A stretch of 64,000 nucleotides of DNA from Paenibacillus_AA sp045062745 (GTDB lineage Bacteria > Bacillota > Bacilli > Paenibacillales > NBRC-103111), in the NCBI RefSeq assembly GCF_045062745.1, contig NZ_JBJGED010000020.1, positions 62,001-126,000 of the forward strand, in the 5' to 3' direction. The position numbers and the translations under genes are program-made. This document shows positions 51,551-60,247 of the stretch, piece after piece. Under the pieces are notes generated by a model. That model was not told the DNA's origin and made no database searches. It was given only the letters and a program-made list of their open reading frames with translations. The number at the start of each line of letters is the position of its first letter. Position 1 is the stretch's first letter.

Positions 51551-51585
51551 ACAGCATCCAACGTACAAAGGGAGAGTGGAGAAGC

Positions 51586-52161
51586 ATGACGATTGTGGGA
51601 TTGATCCGGCATGGCGTGACGGACTGGAATTTGTCGAGACGCGCTCAAGGGCATAGCGACATACCGCTGAACGAGGAGGGCCGCAGCCAAGCGGAGAAGC
51701 TGGCTCTTCGGCTGCAGCATGAGCAGTGGGACCTGCTGTATTCCAGCGATTTGGGCCGCGCCCGGGAAACGGCTCAAGCGATCGCGAGCTTGAAGCGTCT
51801 TCCCGTTGAGGTCGATCGGCGCTTGCGCGAGGTGAACTTGGGACAGATCGAAGGGATGACGCATGAGGAGATCGTAGCCAAGTGGGGCGAAGACTGGCGT
51901 CACCTCGACCTGGGCATCGAAACCAAGGAGCAAGTGGAGAGCCGCGGGCTGGACACGGTCAACTTGATCGCCGAACGTCACCCGGGATTGAGAATATTAG
52001 TGGTCGCCCACGGAGGCTTTATCGGATCGACATTGAGAAAACTCGTCCCTCAAGTCGATACGTCCGCCTTATTGAACAACACGTCGATCACCATCGTAAG
52101 AAAACAGCCCGCAGGCTGGGAGTGCGAGCTGTTCAACTGCACCAGACACTTGCTCGCTTAG
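51586..52161 (+). CDS. Histidine phosphatase (phosphoglycerate mutase-like)
   Basis: 191 residues of the histidine phosphatase superfamily: LIRHGVTDWN with the phospho-accepting His, SSDLGRARETAQAI, the acid in REVNLGQIEGMTHEE and VVAHGGF. The group includes CobC, PhoE and YhfR-like enzymes; the substrate cannot be assigned. The ATG at 51586 follows GGAGAG; the open frame continues upstream into ecfT and is not used. Confidence 0.92.
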   Translation: MTIVGLIRHGVTDWNLSRRAQGHSDIPLNEEGRSQAEKLALRLQHEQWDLLYSSDLGRARETAQAIASLKRLPVEVDRRLREVNLGQIEGMTHEEIVAKWGEDWRHLDLGIETKEQVESRGLDTVNLIAERHPGLRILVVAHGGFIGSTLRKLVPQVDTSALLNNTSITIVRKQPAGWECELFNCTRHLLA

Positions 52162-52168
52162 TGCAGGC

Positions 52169-52189
52169 GCAGGCTGAGCGTCAGCCTGC
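52169..52189. terminator. Hairpin between convergent phosphatase and cysteine synthase genes
   Basis: Nine-pair stem GCAGGCTGA/TCAGCCTGC with loop GCG; no U-tract. Confidence 0.45.
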
Positions 52190-52202
52190 ATCCCCCTGCC
52201 CC

Positions 52203-53150
52203 TCAGCTTCTGGCATAGAGGGGGGTGGACAAATACCGCTCGCCCGTATCCGGCAGCAGCGCTACGATCGTCTTGCCCGCATGCTCGGGCAGACGGGCCA
52301 GCTGCGAGGCCGCGTGAACGGCAGCCCCCGAAGAAATGCCGACAAGCAATCCCTCCGTCCTCGCCAACAGGCGGGACGCATTGTAAGCTTCCTCATTTTT
52401 CACACAGACGATCTCGTCTACAACGCTCCGATTGAACGTGTCCGGCACGAAGCCGGCACCGATCCCCTGGATTTGATGCGCTCCCGGACTGCCTCCTGAG
52501 AGCACAGGCGAGTCGTAAGGCTCTACCGCAACGATATGCACGGAAGGCTTGTACGCCTTCAGCCGCTCGCCTACGCCGGAGACGGTGCCGCCCGTCCCGA
52601 CGCCCGCCACGAACAGATCGACTTGTCCGTCCGTATCGCGCCATATTTCCTCCGCTGTCGTCTCGCGATGAACGGCGGGATTCGCCGCGTTCTGGAACTG
52701 CTGCGGAATGAACGCGTTCGGGATCTGCGAGGCGAGCTCATCGGCCTTGCGGATCGCCCCGGCCATGCCTTCTCGCCCTGGAGTAAGCACGAGCTCGGCT
52801 CCAAGCGCCTGCAGCACGTTTCTTCGCTCCACGCTGAACGACTCCGGCATCGTCAGGATGAGCCGATAGCCGAGGGCCGCGGCGACGAACGCGAGCGCAA
52901 TGCCGGTATTCCCGCTGGTCGGCTCGATCAGGACGGAGTCCGGAGTGAGCCGGCCCTCTTCCTCCGCACGCTTGATCATCGCGTACCCGATCCGATCCTT
53001 GACGCTCCCTGCCGGGTTGAAATATTCGAGCTTCGCCACCAGCCGGCCTTCAAGTCCCACGGCCCGGCTGTAGTTCGAGAGCCCAAGCATGGGGGTATTG
53101 CCAATCAGCTCCGTCAAATTCGCCGCAATTCGTGCCAATGTGATCACCAT
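52203..53150 (-). CDS. cysK: Cysteine synthase A
   Basis: O-acetylserine (thiol)-lyase. 315 residues: PLP lysine in NPAGSVKDRIG, PTSGNTGIAL, and the phosphate loop GVGTGGTVSGVG. The protein is of normal CysK length from the ATG at 53150, although the ribosome site there is weak and the GTG one codon further in is equally possible; the frame is open 31 codons upstream. The start region is AT-rich and may carry a regulator site, which I could not identify. Confidence 0.92.
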   Translation of the reverse strand: MVITLARIAANLTELIGNTPMLGLSNYSRAVGLEGRLVAKLEYFNPAGSVKDRIGYAMIKRAEEEGRLTPDSVLIEPTSGNTGIALAFVAAALGYRLILTMPESFSVERRNVLQALGAELVLTPGREGMAGAIRKADELASQIPNAFIPQQFQNAANPAVHRETTAEEIWRDTDGQVDLFVAGVGTGGTVSGVGERLKAYKPSVHIVAVEPYDSPVLSGGSPGAHQIQGIGAGFVPDTFNRSVVDEIVCVKNEEAYNASRLLARTEGLLVGISSGAAVHAASQLARLPEHAGKTIVALLPDTGERYLSTPLYARS

Positions 53151-53310
53151 CCGTAATGTTAATATCTCACTAATCCTATCCCTATACATGACATTAACGA
53201 TAGCCCGATCCGGCCGCCAAGTCAAGGCAACCGGCTGCAGCAAAAAAACTGCCGGCCGCCAGACAGATGTGGTATCTTAAAAGAAAATACGCGCAGGTGA
53301 GGAACCGACC

Positions 53311-54180
53311 ATGACCCGAAAAGCGTACTTGACCGACTTGGACGGAACGCTGCTTCGTTCCGACGCCTCCTTATCCAACTACACGATCGAGACCATCACG
53401 GAGCTGCTGCATGGCGGCGTACCGATCAGCTATGCGACCGCGCGCAGCTACTTGAGCTCTGTCAAAGTCGCGTCCGCCATTCCCTGGACGCATCCGCTAG
53501 TGCTGTATAACGGAGCTTTGTTGTACGATCCTGTAGCCCGTTCCGTCCTGGACGGCTACTGGCTGGATGCCGCAGCTTCCAATCGAGTCATCCGGATGGG
53601 GCGGGATTTTGGTGTCATTCCGCTATTGTTCGCCTTGACCCCGGGAGATGAAGAAGCGGTGCTTCACGAGCCGCTAGTCCGAACCGGCGATCGGCAGTTC
53701 TATGCCAGCAGGAAGAACGACCCGAGGTTTCGAGAGCTGCGGGAGCTCGTCTGTCCGCCCGATTACAAGACGCTCATCCTGACCTTCATCGGGAAGCTGG
53801 AGGAGCTGGAACCGCTGCGCGCCGAGCTGCATCGCCAGTTCGGGTCCGCCATTCACATGCACCTGTTGGAAGACATCTACCTGAAGCCGAGTTATTTTCT
53901 GGAGGTCAGCCACGCCAAAGCCAACAAGAAGGAAGGGCTTCGTCTGTGGGCGCAACGGATGAACATCGAGCCGTGCGACATCACCGTATTCGGCGACAAT
54001 CTGAACGACCTCGGGATGTTCGAGGCGGCGGGGACGGGGATGGCGGTCAAAGGGGCCCACGATCGTTTGAAGGCGATCGCCAGCGGCGAAATCGCGAGCA
54101 ATGACGAAGATTCTGTAGCCCGCTATATATGGGAGGATGTCCGGCAAGCCGGCGGTATCAATCGAACCTTAGGAGCGTGA
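53311..54180 (+). CDS. HAD-IIB (Cof-type) phosphatase
   Basis: 289 residues: motif I YLTDLDGTLLRSD, motif II in SYATARSY, Lys in KANKKEGLR and motif IV VFGDNLNDLGMF, the Cof-subfamily layout with a large C2B cap. Substrate unknown. AGGTGAGG precedes the ATG. Its stop is 5 bases before a small membrane gene, and two further HAD genes follow. Confidence 0.92.
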   Translation: MTRKAYLTDLDGTLLRSDASLSNYTIETITELLHGGVPISYATARSYLSSVKVASAIPWTHPLVLYNGALLYDPVARSVLDGYWLDAAASNRVIRMGRDFGVIPLLFALTPGDEEAVLHEPLVRTGDRQFYASRKNDPRFRELRELVCPPDYKTLILTFIGKLEELEPLRAELHRQFGSAIHMHLLEDIYLKPSYFLEVSHAKANKKEGLRLWAQRMNIEPCDITVFGDNLNDLGMFEAAGTGMAVKGAHDRLKAIASGEIASNDEDSVARYIWEDVRQAGGINRTLGA

Positions 54181-54185
54181 CGAGG

Positions 54186-54377
54186 ATGAAGGGGATCGCG
54201 GTAACCCTTTTTGTGCTGCTGTATGCTTTGGTTACAATGTTCGGGCTGGGGCCCGTGTTGCTTGCGGATGGAAGCCGCTCGGAGCGCATGATGACGCTCG
54301 CTGTTGTAGTCGTCATCTACATCTGCATTACGATTGCGATGTGGCGCACTCTGACTTGGCTGAAACGCCGATCATGA
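54186..54377 (+). CDS. Small membrane protein
   Basis: 63 residues with two hydrophobic helices (about 3-22 and 35-55) and a basic C-terminus (WLKRRS). Not recognised. The stop-start spacing of 5 bases to the upstream phosphatase and an ACGAGG ribosome site support expression. The longer open frame lies inside the phosphatase and is rejected. Confidence 0.7.
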   Translation: MKGIAVTLFVLLYALVTMFGLGPVLLADGSRSERMMTLAVVVVIYICITIAMWRTLTWLKRRS

Positions 54378-54422
54378 GGTCTTTGCCGACCGGAGGGCTA
54401 CGATTTGAAAGGGGAATGCAAC

Positions 54423-55082
54423 TTGAAGCTTACTACACTGCTATTTGATTTTGACGGGACGATTGCCGATACGCTGCCGGTATGCTTTCACGCGCTACGC
54501 GGAGTGTTTCTTGAGTATGACGGCATTCATCTAGACAATGAGGCAATCGTCGCCTTGTTCGGCCCGACGGAGCCGGACATCATTCGGATCAATCTGAAGC
54601 GGAATGCCGAGGCGGAGCGGGCGGTGGAGCGGTTTTACGCTCTGTATGACACCCATCATCCGGAGCTCGTACCGGTGTCCGACTCCATCGCGAGCATGCT
54701 TTCTGACTTGAAGCGGCAAGGCTACAAGCTCGGTATCGTGACAGGCAAAGGCAGCCACAGTCTCGCGATTTCGCTTCGGCATCTCGGGCTCTCCGGACTG
54801 TTCGACGTGGAGATCTCGGGCGATGACGTTACGGTGCCGAAGCCGCATCCGGAAGGCGTACTGCTCGCGATGAGCCGGCTGCAGTCCACTCCTGAGGAAA
54901 CGGTCTTCCTGGGAGACAGCATCGCCGACGTACGCGCAGGCAAAGCGGCCGGGGTGCCGACCATTGCGGTTCAGTGGTTCGACCATGTGCAGACCCGGGC
55001 GTTCGAGGTGGAGCCGGATCGGCTGTTTACGGATCCCGTGCAAGTGACGGAATATGCGGCTTTGCGCAACGGGATCCGCTGA
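54423..55082 (+). CDS. HAD-IA phosphatase, PpaX/Gph-like
   Basis: 219 residues: LLFDFDGTIADTL, a helical cap, VTGKGSHSL, Lys in VPKPHPEGV and FLGDSIADVRAGKAAG. Could be a phosphoglycolate or pyrophosphate phosphatase; the neighbours give no hint. The TTG at 54423 is preferred because AAAGGGGA lies 8 bases upstream; the TTG 18 bases earlier would begin before it. Confidence 0.88.
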   Translation: MKLTTLLFDFDGTIADTLPVCFHALRGVFLEYDGIHLDNEAIVALFGPTEPDIIRINLKRNAEAERAVERFYALYDTHHPELVPVSDSIASMLSDLKRQGYKLGIVTGKGSHSLAISLRHLGLSGLFDVEISGDDVTVPKPHPEGVLLAMSRLQSTPEETVFLGDSIADVRAGKAAGVPTIAVQWFDHVQTRAFEVEPDRLFTDPVQVTEYAALRNGIR

Positions 55083-55099
55083 AGCAAAGGAGAGTCGAG

Positions 55100-55756
55100 A
55101 TGACGGCGTTTCAAAGCCGATACAAAGGCATTATTTTCGACATGGACAATACGATCTTGCGTTCCCGCATTCAGTTCCCCGCCATGAAACAGGATGTCTT
55201 CCGGCTGCTGCTCGACTACGAGGCTGTGGCGGCCGACTTTCCCATTCATAATCATACGATCGCGACTTTATTGGAGAGTACGCGCGGATCCGGGAAGCTG
55301 ACCGGGGAGCAGGAGCGTGCGGTCTGGCAGCGCGTGGCCGAATGGGAACGGGAAGGGATGGAGAACGCCGGACTCGAGCCGGAGGCGCTGGAGCTGCTGA
55401 ACGCGTTGAGGGACCGCTTCCGCCTCGTTATCTTGACGAACAACGCCCATCAGGCCGCGTTGGAGGCGCTTGAGACGACCGGGACGCTGGCCTTTTTTGA
55501 CACGGTTGTAGGCAGAGAGCAAATGGGGGTGCTAAAACCGTCGCCGGCGGGCATCCACTACATCCGGGCTTTATTCCCTGCACTTTCGGCGCACGAGTGG
55601 CTTTCGGTCGGCGATGCGTGGATTGACGGGTCGGCGGCTCAGCAGGCTGGGGTCGATTTTATCCGGTACCGTTCGAGAGACGAGGAATTCTTCAAACGGG
55701 ACATTCCTTCGCTAGGTCGGCTAGACTCGCTCTTGGATTTGCTCCGCTTTTTATAA
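55100..55756 (+). CDS. HAD-IA family hydrolase
   Basis: 218 residues: IIFDMDNTILRSR, LTNNAHQAA, Lys in GVLKPSPAGI and SVGDAWIDGSAAQ. A YjjG/YsaA-like nucleotidase or phosphatase is possible. The start at 55100 follows GGAGAG; the longer frame would lie inside the previous gene. 17 bases after that gene, so co-transcribed. Confidence 0.88.
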   Translation: MTAFQSRYKGIIFDMDNTILRSRIQFPAMKQDVFRLLLDYEAVAADFPIHNHTIATLLESTRGSGKLTGEQERAVWQRVAEWEREGMENAGLEPEALELLNALRDRFRLVILTNNAHQAALEALETTGTLAFFDTVVGREQMGVLKPSPAGIHYIRALFPALSAHEWLSVGDAWIDGSAAQQAGVDFIRYRSRDEEFFKRDIPSLGRLDSLLDLLRFL

Positions 55757-55773
55757 GGAGGTTTTCGTCAGTT

Positions 55774-56883
55774 ATGGGGGTTGGATTTGCAATCGGACTA
55801 GGGGGCTTGCTTCTCCTGATCGTCCTTGTCACGCTAGTGCTTCACTTCTATCCGGTTTTCGGGGCAAAGCCGTCTAAGAACGAGCAGGAGCGCTACAAGC
55901 AGTCGCCGAACTTCCGGGGCCGCACCTTTACATATCCCATTCCGACAACACTCGCGATGGGGCTGCGGACTTCGATGCAGGTCATGCTTGAATTTATGAA
56001 AGGAAGCCCGAGCCGTCAACCGGCTAAACGTCTGCCTATGGTGGAGTTCGTTCCTCATTCGGAATCGGATGAGCGCGTCTCCCGGGTCACCTGGTTCGGT
56101 CATTCCGCTTTGCTGCTGGAGCTGGAAGGCAAGCGGCTGCTGCTCGATCCGATGTTCGGCCCAACTCCATCGCCGGTTCCGATCTTTGGAGGACGGCGTT
56201 ACAGCGGGACGCTGCCGTTCCAGGTGGACGAGCTCCCTTGGATCGATGCGGTGCTGCTCTCGCACGATCATTTCGATCATCTGGATTACGGCTCGATTCG
56301 GCAGTTGAAGAACAAGATCGGCCGGTTTTTCGTCCCGCTCGGGGTTAAGCCTCATTTGGTACGCTGGGGTGTCGATGCCGCTCGCATTACCGAACACGAC
56401 TGGTGGGAGGAAGCGGAATTCGACGGATTGAAGCTCGCCTGTACACCGGCACGGCATTTTTCCGGACGCAGCCTTCGGACCCGCAACCAGACGCTATGGT
56501 GCTCATGGGTCATTCAGGGGGAGCATAGCCGAGTCTTTTTTAGCGGAGACAGCGGGTACGGTCCGCATTTTCGGGACATCGGGGAGCGGTACGGTCCGTT
56601 CGAGGTAACGCTCATGGAGTGCGGGCAATACGACGCGCGGTGGGCGGCGATTCACATGCTGCCGGAGGAAACGGTGCAGGCGCATCTCGACGTGCGCGGT
56701 CGGGTGATGCTCCCGATTCATTGGGGCGCCTTCACGCTGGCCGTCCACGATTGGACCGATCCGGTGGAGCGGGCCGTGCGGGCGGGGGAGCGGCAGGGAG
56801 CTGTTGTTGCCACCCCCCGGATCGGGGAACCGGTGATCATTGGGAGTTCGGCGATTCCGACAACCGCATGGTGGCGAGGCTAG
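55774..56883 (+). CDS. MBL-fold hydrolase, NAPE-PLD/RomA-like
   Basis: 369 residues: N-terminal membrane anchor (about 5-28), then a metallo-beta-lactamase domain with HSALLLELEGKRLLLDP, the zinc motif SHDHFDHLD, GDSGYG and a late His in PIHWGAF. The layout is that of N-acyl-phosphatidylethanolamine phospholipase D-like bacterial proteins, often membrane-bound with outward or cytoplasmic catalytic domains; the substrate is unknown. AAGGAGG precedes the ATG. Last chromosomal gene before the prophage. Confidence 0.88.
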   Translation: MGVGFAIGLGGLLLLIVLVTLVLHFYPVFGAKPSKNEQERYKQSPNFRGRTFTYPIPTTLAMGLRTSMQVMLEFMKGSPSRQPAKRLPMVEFVPHSESDERVSRVTWFGHSALLLELEGKRLLLDPMFGPTPSPVPIFGGRRYSGTLPFQVDELPWIDAVLLSHDHFDHLDYGSIRQLKNKIGRFFVPLGVKPHLVRWGVDAARITEHDWWEEAEFDGLKLACTPARHFSGRSLRTRNQTLWCSWVIQGEHSRVFFSGDSGYGPHFRDIGERYGPFEVTLMECGQYDARWAAIHMLPEETVQAHLDVRGRVMLPIHWGAFTLAVHDWTDPVERAVRAGERQGAVVATPRIGEPVIIGSSAIPTTAWWRG

Positions 56884-57008
56884 GATTGGACTCCAAGGGA
56901 TGCCTATTGCAAGCGTCTTTTACCTCCACAGGCATCCCCTCCCTTCCGGGAGATTAGCCGACCGCCGTTGCATGCCTTTCTATGTGCTTCTCAATAAACC
57001 ATACAAAC

Positions 57009-57037
57009 AAAAAAAACCGCAAAGCATCGCTTTGCGG
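57009..57037 (-). terminator. Terminator of the integrase transcript
   Basis: On the minus strand CCGCAAAGC/GCTTTGCGG with a 3-base loop followed by eight T. Confidence 0.85.
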
Positions 57038-57197
57038 GACATTGTTTTGGTACCTGCTTGCGCAGGTACCTCATGGGAGAGGAGAGGATTTGTTATTTCC
57101 TATTTTGTCTCATGACCTGGAAGCCGCACAAAATAAGGGTTTATTCGATTTGCATTTAGTCTATAATTGTCTCATTTTTCAGGTTGGAGATACATTT

Positions 57198-57230
57198 TGC
57201 TCCCAATCTGCTCCCAACGTGCTCCCGATG
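57198..57230. repeat. Three 11-bp direct repeats next to the integrase stop
   Basis: TGCTCCCAATC, TGCTCCCAACG, TGCTCCCGATG, head to tail at 57198, 57209 and 57220. One helical turn apart, probably arm-type integrase sites. Confidence 0.75.
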
Positions 57231-58439
57231 TTAGGATTCGGATTGAACAACCTTCCGCTCTAAAATCTTATCAAAGAGATCCGCAGCGGCTTGGTCGGCC
57301 TTTCGGATGACGTGGCCGTACTTGTCCATCGTGGTGCCGATTTTCGAATGCCCTACCCGTTCGGAAATGATCTTAGCATGAACACCTTGGTTGATAAGCA
57401 AAGTAACAGAGGTATGCCGGAAATCGTGGAAACGAATGTATTTCAAATGGCCAAGCTTCTCCGAGTGGAATTCTCTCCACCACTCGCTCAGTCGCTTCGG
57501 GTAGACGGGCTTACCTTCCGCCCCTGGTGCCGAGCTCATAAACAAAAATTCCTGCTCCGGTTTTGCCTTCCACTTTTTCAACACCTGCATCTTCATCTGC
57601 AGCCATTCTTTCCGGTACTGTTTCAATTCTTCAAGCACGGAGGGGGAGATAGCAATCGGTCGAACCGAGCTCGGATTCTTTGGAAGCTTGATGACAGGTT
57701 CGCCTTCCTTGTAGGCAGGTATGGATTGTATAACTTGAATAGTGCCGGTGGTAAGGTCTATATTCTTCCACTCCAACCCGAGTAACTCGGCGCGACGCAT
57801 GCCGGTAGTGAGAGCGAGGGTGATCAGTATTTTGAATCGGTTGTCTGCATCTTCAAGCGCTTTGAACAACTGCATGGACTCTTCCTCGTCGTAAACGTTC
57901 AACTCGACGGAGGGCTTCTCTTTAGGCTTTTTGACGGCCTTCATGGGGGATTCCTTGATAACCTGCCACTCGACTGCCTTATTGAACATGCTACGGAGAA
58001 CGCGGTAGTTATAGACGATGGATGCGCTACCAAGCCCGGATTCAGAAAGTTTATCCAGGTAATCAATCACATGTAAAGCCCGGATCTTCTCGATCTTCAT
58101 GCTGCCGAAATAGGGTAGGATGCGTTTGTTGGTATGAAATTCATAATTCTCCTGTGTCTTATACTCCAGCTCTTTACGGACGAACTTATTTAACCATACC
58201 TCTACGAAAGCGGAGAAGGTGAGCTTATCCGGAGAAATGTACTCCCCAGCCTCCACCTCCATCTTGAACTTCACGAGTTCTTCGTCCAGATAGCTTTGCA
58301 GCTTCTTCGTCGTTTTAAGTAGGGCGGTGTCCTCGATCTTGATCGTCTTTTTGCGGCTGATCCGCTTGCCGCTGGGGTCTGTCCCAATATCGACGGTCAA
58401 TCTCCAAGAATTCGCTCCACGCTTTTCGATGTAAGCCAA
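57231..58439 (-). CDS. int: Tyrosine-type phage integrase
   Basis: 402 residues: N-terminal arm-binding domain (about 1-55, three-strand AP2-like), SAM-like core-binding domain (70-160), catalytic domain with Arg in TTGMRRAELLG, HDFRHTS (His-x-x-Arg), His in ERVGHSKIGTT and Tyr in MDKYGHV. All catalytic residues are present, so it should be active. Its end abuts the three 11-bp repeats. First gene of the prophage as read from the left. Confidence 0.94.
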   Translation of the reverse strand: MAYIEKRGANSWRLTVDIGTDPSGKRISRKKTIKIEDTALLKTTKKLQSYLDEELVKFKMEVEAGEYISPDKLTFSAFVEVWLNKFVRKELEYKTQENYEFHTNKRILPYFGSMKIEKIRALHVIDYLDKLSESGLGSASIVYNYRVLRSMFNKAVEWQVIKESPMKAVKKPKEKPSVELNVYDEEESMQLFKALEDADNRFKILITLALTTGMRRAELLGLEWKNIDLTTGTIQVIQSIPAYKEGEPVIKLPKNPSSVRPIAISPSVLEELKQYRKEWLQMKMQVLKKWKAKPEQEFLFMSSAPGAEGKPVYPKRLSEWWREFHSEKLGHLKYIRFHDFRHTSVTLLINQGVHAKIISERVGHSKIGTTMDKYGHVIRKADQAAADLFDKILERKVVQSES

Positions 58440-58457
58440 TGTTCCCCAACCTCCCAG

Positions 58458-59075
58458 CTAAAAATCTAAAACAAATTTTAAATCGATATCGTACTGGAAT
58501 GGTGTGTTGTATCGAATGAAGTCGTGGAATTTTTCAATCATATGCGAGCTGTATTCAGACGGACCGAGATTGCGACGTGTGCGCCGTAGATAGTTCATCT
58601 TTTTTGCTGCGGCATAAGAGGAAACCCCAAAGATATTCATTAGTGCGGCTTGAGTTATAGGCGTTCCTCGAGCTGCTAGCTCACAAATGATGTCGTCCGG
58701 CATGTAGAAATTAGCTGCAAAGAAATGAGCCTCAACCTCTTCGATGTCTCCATCTTGTTTATGTTCTAGTAGAACATGTCCGAGCTCATGCCCTAATGTC
58801 CAGTTAAATCGTCCGGGGGAATCTACTTCCTCATTGTAGAAAATCAAAGCTTGATCCGCGGCATGAATTACATTGAATCCATCTTTAAAAAATCCTCCTG
58901 GCATAATACTACTGAGAGGAACTCCTACGGATCGACAATAGTGCTGCATGGATATAAACATTATGTCATGAGCATACCTGATCTCTCGAGGATCAAAAGG
59001 GAATGCTACTACGTCATCAGCCATTAAGAGCGTTATTGTAGCAAGTTCTTTGCATCTTTCGAAATCAGGTTTCAC
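58458..59075 (-). CDS. ImmA/IrrE-type metallopeptidase
   Basis: 205 residues with the zinc motif in LGHELGHVLLEH (HExxH) followed by a Glu-rich helix EEVEAHFFAANF. This family cleaves or deactivates the phage repressor. It sits 9 bases after the repressor gene, the ImmA-ImmR order, so prophage induction may depend on proteolysis of the repressor. Lower GC than the neighbouring chromosome. Confidence 0.92.
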   Translation of the reverse strand: MKPDFERCKELATITLLMADDVVAFPFDPREIRYAHDIMFISMQHYCRSVGVPLSSIMPGGFFKDGFNVIHAADQALIFYNEEVDSPGRFNWTLGHELGHVLLEHKQDGDIEEVEAHFFAANFYMPDDIICELAARGTPITQAALMNIFGVSSYAAAKKMNYLRRTRRNLGPSEYSSHMIEKFHDFIRYNTPFQYDIDLKFVLDF

Positions 59076-59084
59076 GCAGCCACC

Positions 59085-59447
59085 TCATTGCTTCTTTGTG
59101 TTCTTCAGATAGGCGTCAATAGTACTGGATATGAATTTTTTGAGATTCTCGCGGACATCTTCTGGAATTTCTTCAGTATGGCGAGCCATGATCAGAAAAT
59201 CTTTCTCATTATCGTTTCTAGCGACATCAAGGGCGTTCGGCACTTCCTCTTGCCTCCCCAGTAGAAAATCCGTAGTGGTGTGCAAAATATCGGCAATCTT
59301 AAGTAGTGTTTCAGCGGGTGGGACAGCAACATCTCTCTCATAGTTCGAAAAGTTTGCTCTGTTCATTCCAAGTTGCTCGGCCATCGTGTCTTGGGTGAAA
59401 CCTCTCTTTACCCTCAGATCCCGGATTCTTGAGCCGATCGACGACAT
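59085..59447 (-). CDS. XRE-family phage repressor (ImmR-like)
   Basis: 120 residues: helix-turn-helix in 5-60 (RIRDLRVKRGFTQDTMAEQLGMNRANFSNYERDV), helical C-terminal. No S24 domain, so inactivation depends on the neighbouring ImmA-like peptidase. GGAGAG precedes the ATG. Divergent from the Cro-like gene across a 105-base control region. Confidence 0.92.
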   Translation of the reverse strand: MSSIGSRIRDLRVKRGFTQDTMAEQLGMNRANFSNYERDVAVPPAETLLKIADILHTTTDFLLGRQEEVPNALDVARNDNEKDFLIMARHTEEIPEDVRENLKKFISSTIDAYLKNTKKQ

Positions 59448-59497
59448 TATTGATCTCTCCTCAGAAAAAATATAAAAAAGTTTATTATGTTTTCGTA

Positions 59498-59526
59498 TTG
59501 ACGTAAACGATATTTACGAGTATGAT
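59498..59526 (+). promoter_or_regulatory. Cro promoter with embedded operator
   Basis: TTGACG (59498-59503), a 17-base spacer, TATGAT (59521-59526). The spacer holds the inverted repeat CGTAAACGATATTTACG (59502-59518). Confidence 0.8.
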
Positions 59527-59552
59527 TTGAAATACAAAGGAGGTGATGGTAA

Positions 59553-59774
59553 ATGTTGAATCATACACGTGTCATTCGGATACGTTTTAAGCAGCTCCGA
59601 AAATCGAAGGGCACGCAAAACTTCGTCGGTTCCGAGAATGGTGTAAGTGGAACAATGATCCGTTATATCGAAAACGGGTATGTCGTTCCAAGTGGCAAGC
59701 TAATGCTAAAGCTATCTAGTTATTTCGGAGTTCCTGTCGAAGAGTTGTTTCCGGATGTTGCGAAAAACGAATAA
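59553..59774 (+). CDS. Cro-like XRE regulator
   Basis: 73 residues, one helix-turn-helix (FKQLRKSKGTQNFVGSENGVSGTMIRYIENG). Product of the rightward promoter, expected to oppose the repressor. AAGGAGGTGATGG precedes the ATG. Ribosome site is strong, as for an early gene. Confidence 0.88.
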   Translation: MLNHTRVIRIRFKQLRKSKGTQNFVGSENGVSGTMIRYIENGYVVPSGKLMLKLSSYFGVPVEELFPDVAKNE

Positions 59775-59782
59775 TGGAAATC

Positions 59783-59815
59783 ATATTTACGTTTTTTATT
59801 ATATAACGTAAATAT
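59783..59815. promoter_or_regulatory. Second and third operator-like sites of the prophage switch
   Basis: ATATTTACG (59783-59791) and CGTAAATAT (59807-59815) form an inverted repeat with 15 bases between. A further CGTAAA lies at 59903-59908. Same half-site as in the cro promoter. Confidence 0.6.
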
Positions 59816-59927
59816 TATTAACGCAAGCGATTTGTAAAAAATCGGAAGGCTTATTTAGCTATGCCCTGATAGTAAATTAAATTTACTCCTTACGGAAAAT
59901 GACGTAAACAGAACAGGGGTGAAGGTT

Positions 59928-60242
59928 TTGACGGCCGACAAATCATTGGCGGTAATGATTGAAGCACTGAAGCAGCAAATAAAGCAGGAGGTCATCGAAG
60001 AACTGCAGGCAAAATGCGAACCGGTTGAGGATCGTCGGCTAACAATCGAAGAGGCCGCGGAATACTTAAGGATTTCACGAGAGACGTTGTACCGCCTTTG
60101 TAAAGAAAAGCAGATTGAACATATCACCATTGGGTCGATCGGTTCCAAAAAACCAAGGATTAACTTCAGTTTGTCGGTCCTTGAAGCTTGGATTCGCAAG
60201 AAGGAGCTTGAAAGTGTGAGTCTCATCACAGGGGCGAGGTGA
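59928..60242 (+). CDS. Excisionase-type helix-turn-helix protein
   Basis: 104 residues. A helical N-terminus (EALKQQIKQEVIEELQ) is followed by a MerR-like winged helix (RLTIEEAAEYLRISRETLYRLCKEKQIEHITIG), typical of excisionase-family DNA-binding proteins. The TTG at 59928 is preferred because AGGGGTGA lies 5 bases upstream; the GTG at 59919 is the alternative. Could act as Xis or as an early regulator. Confidence 0.8.
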   Translation: MTADKSLAVMIEALKQQIKQEVIEELQAKCEPVEDRRLTIEEAAEYLRISRETLYRLCKEKQIEHITIGSIGSKKPRINFSLSVLEAWIRKKELESVSLITGAR

Positions 60243-60247
60243 TTAAT

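Larger units (their letters stand above)
56884..57230. other. Intergenic region at prophage left boundary
   Basis: 347 bases without a gene. It holds a 9-bp stem GGGATGCCT/AGGCATCCC (56897-56905, 56940-56948) that can end the MBL gene's transcript, a minus-strand terminator, a perfect hairpin GGTACCTGC/GCAGGTACC (57049-57057, 57062-57070) and three 11-bp repeats at its end. attL should lie here, but its core cannot be defined without the right end. Confidence 0.6.

Noticed and set aside
56884..57230. tRNA gene as the integration site
   Set aside because: No cloverleaf can be drawn; the hairpins present are simple perfect stems.
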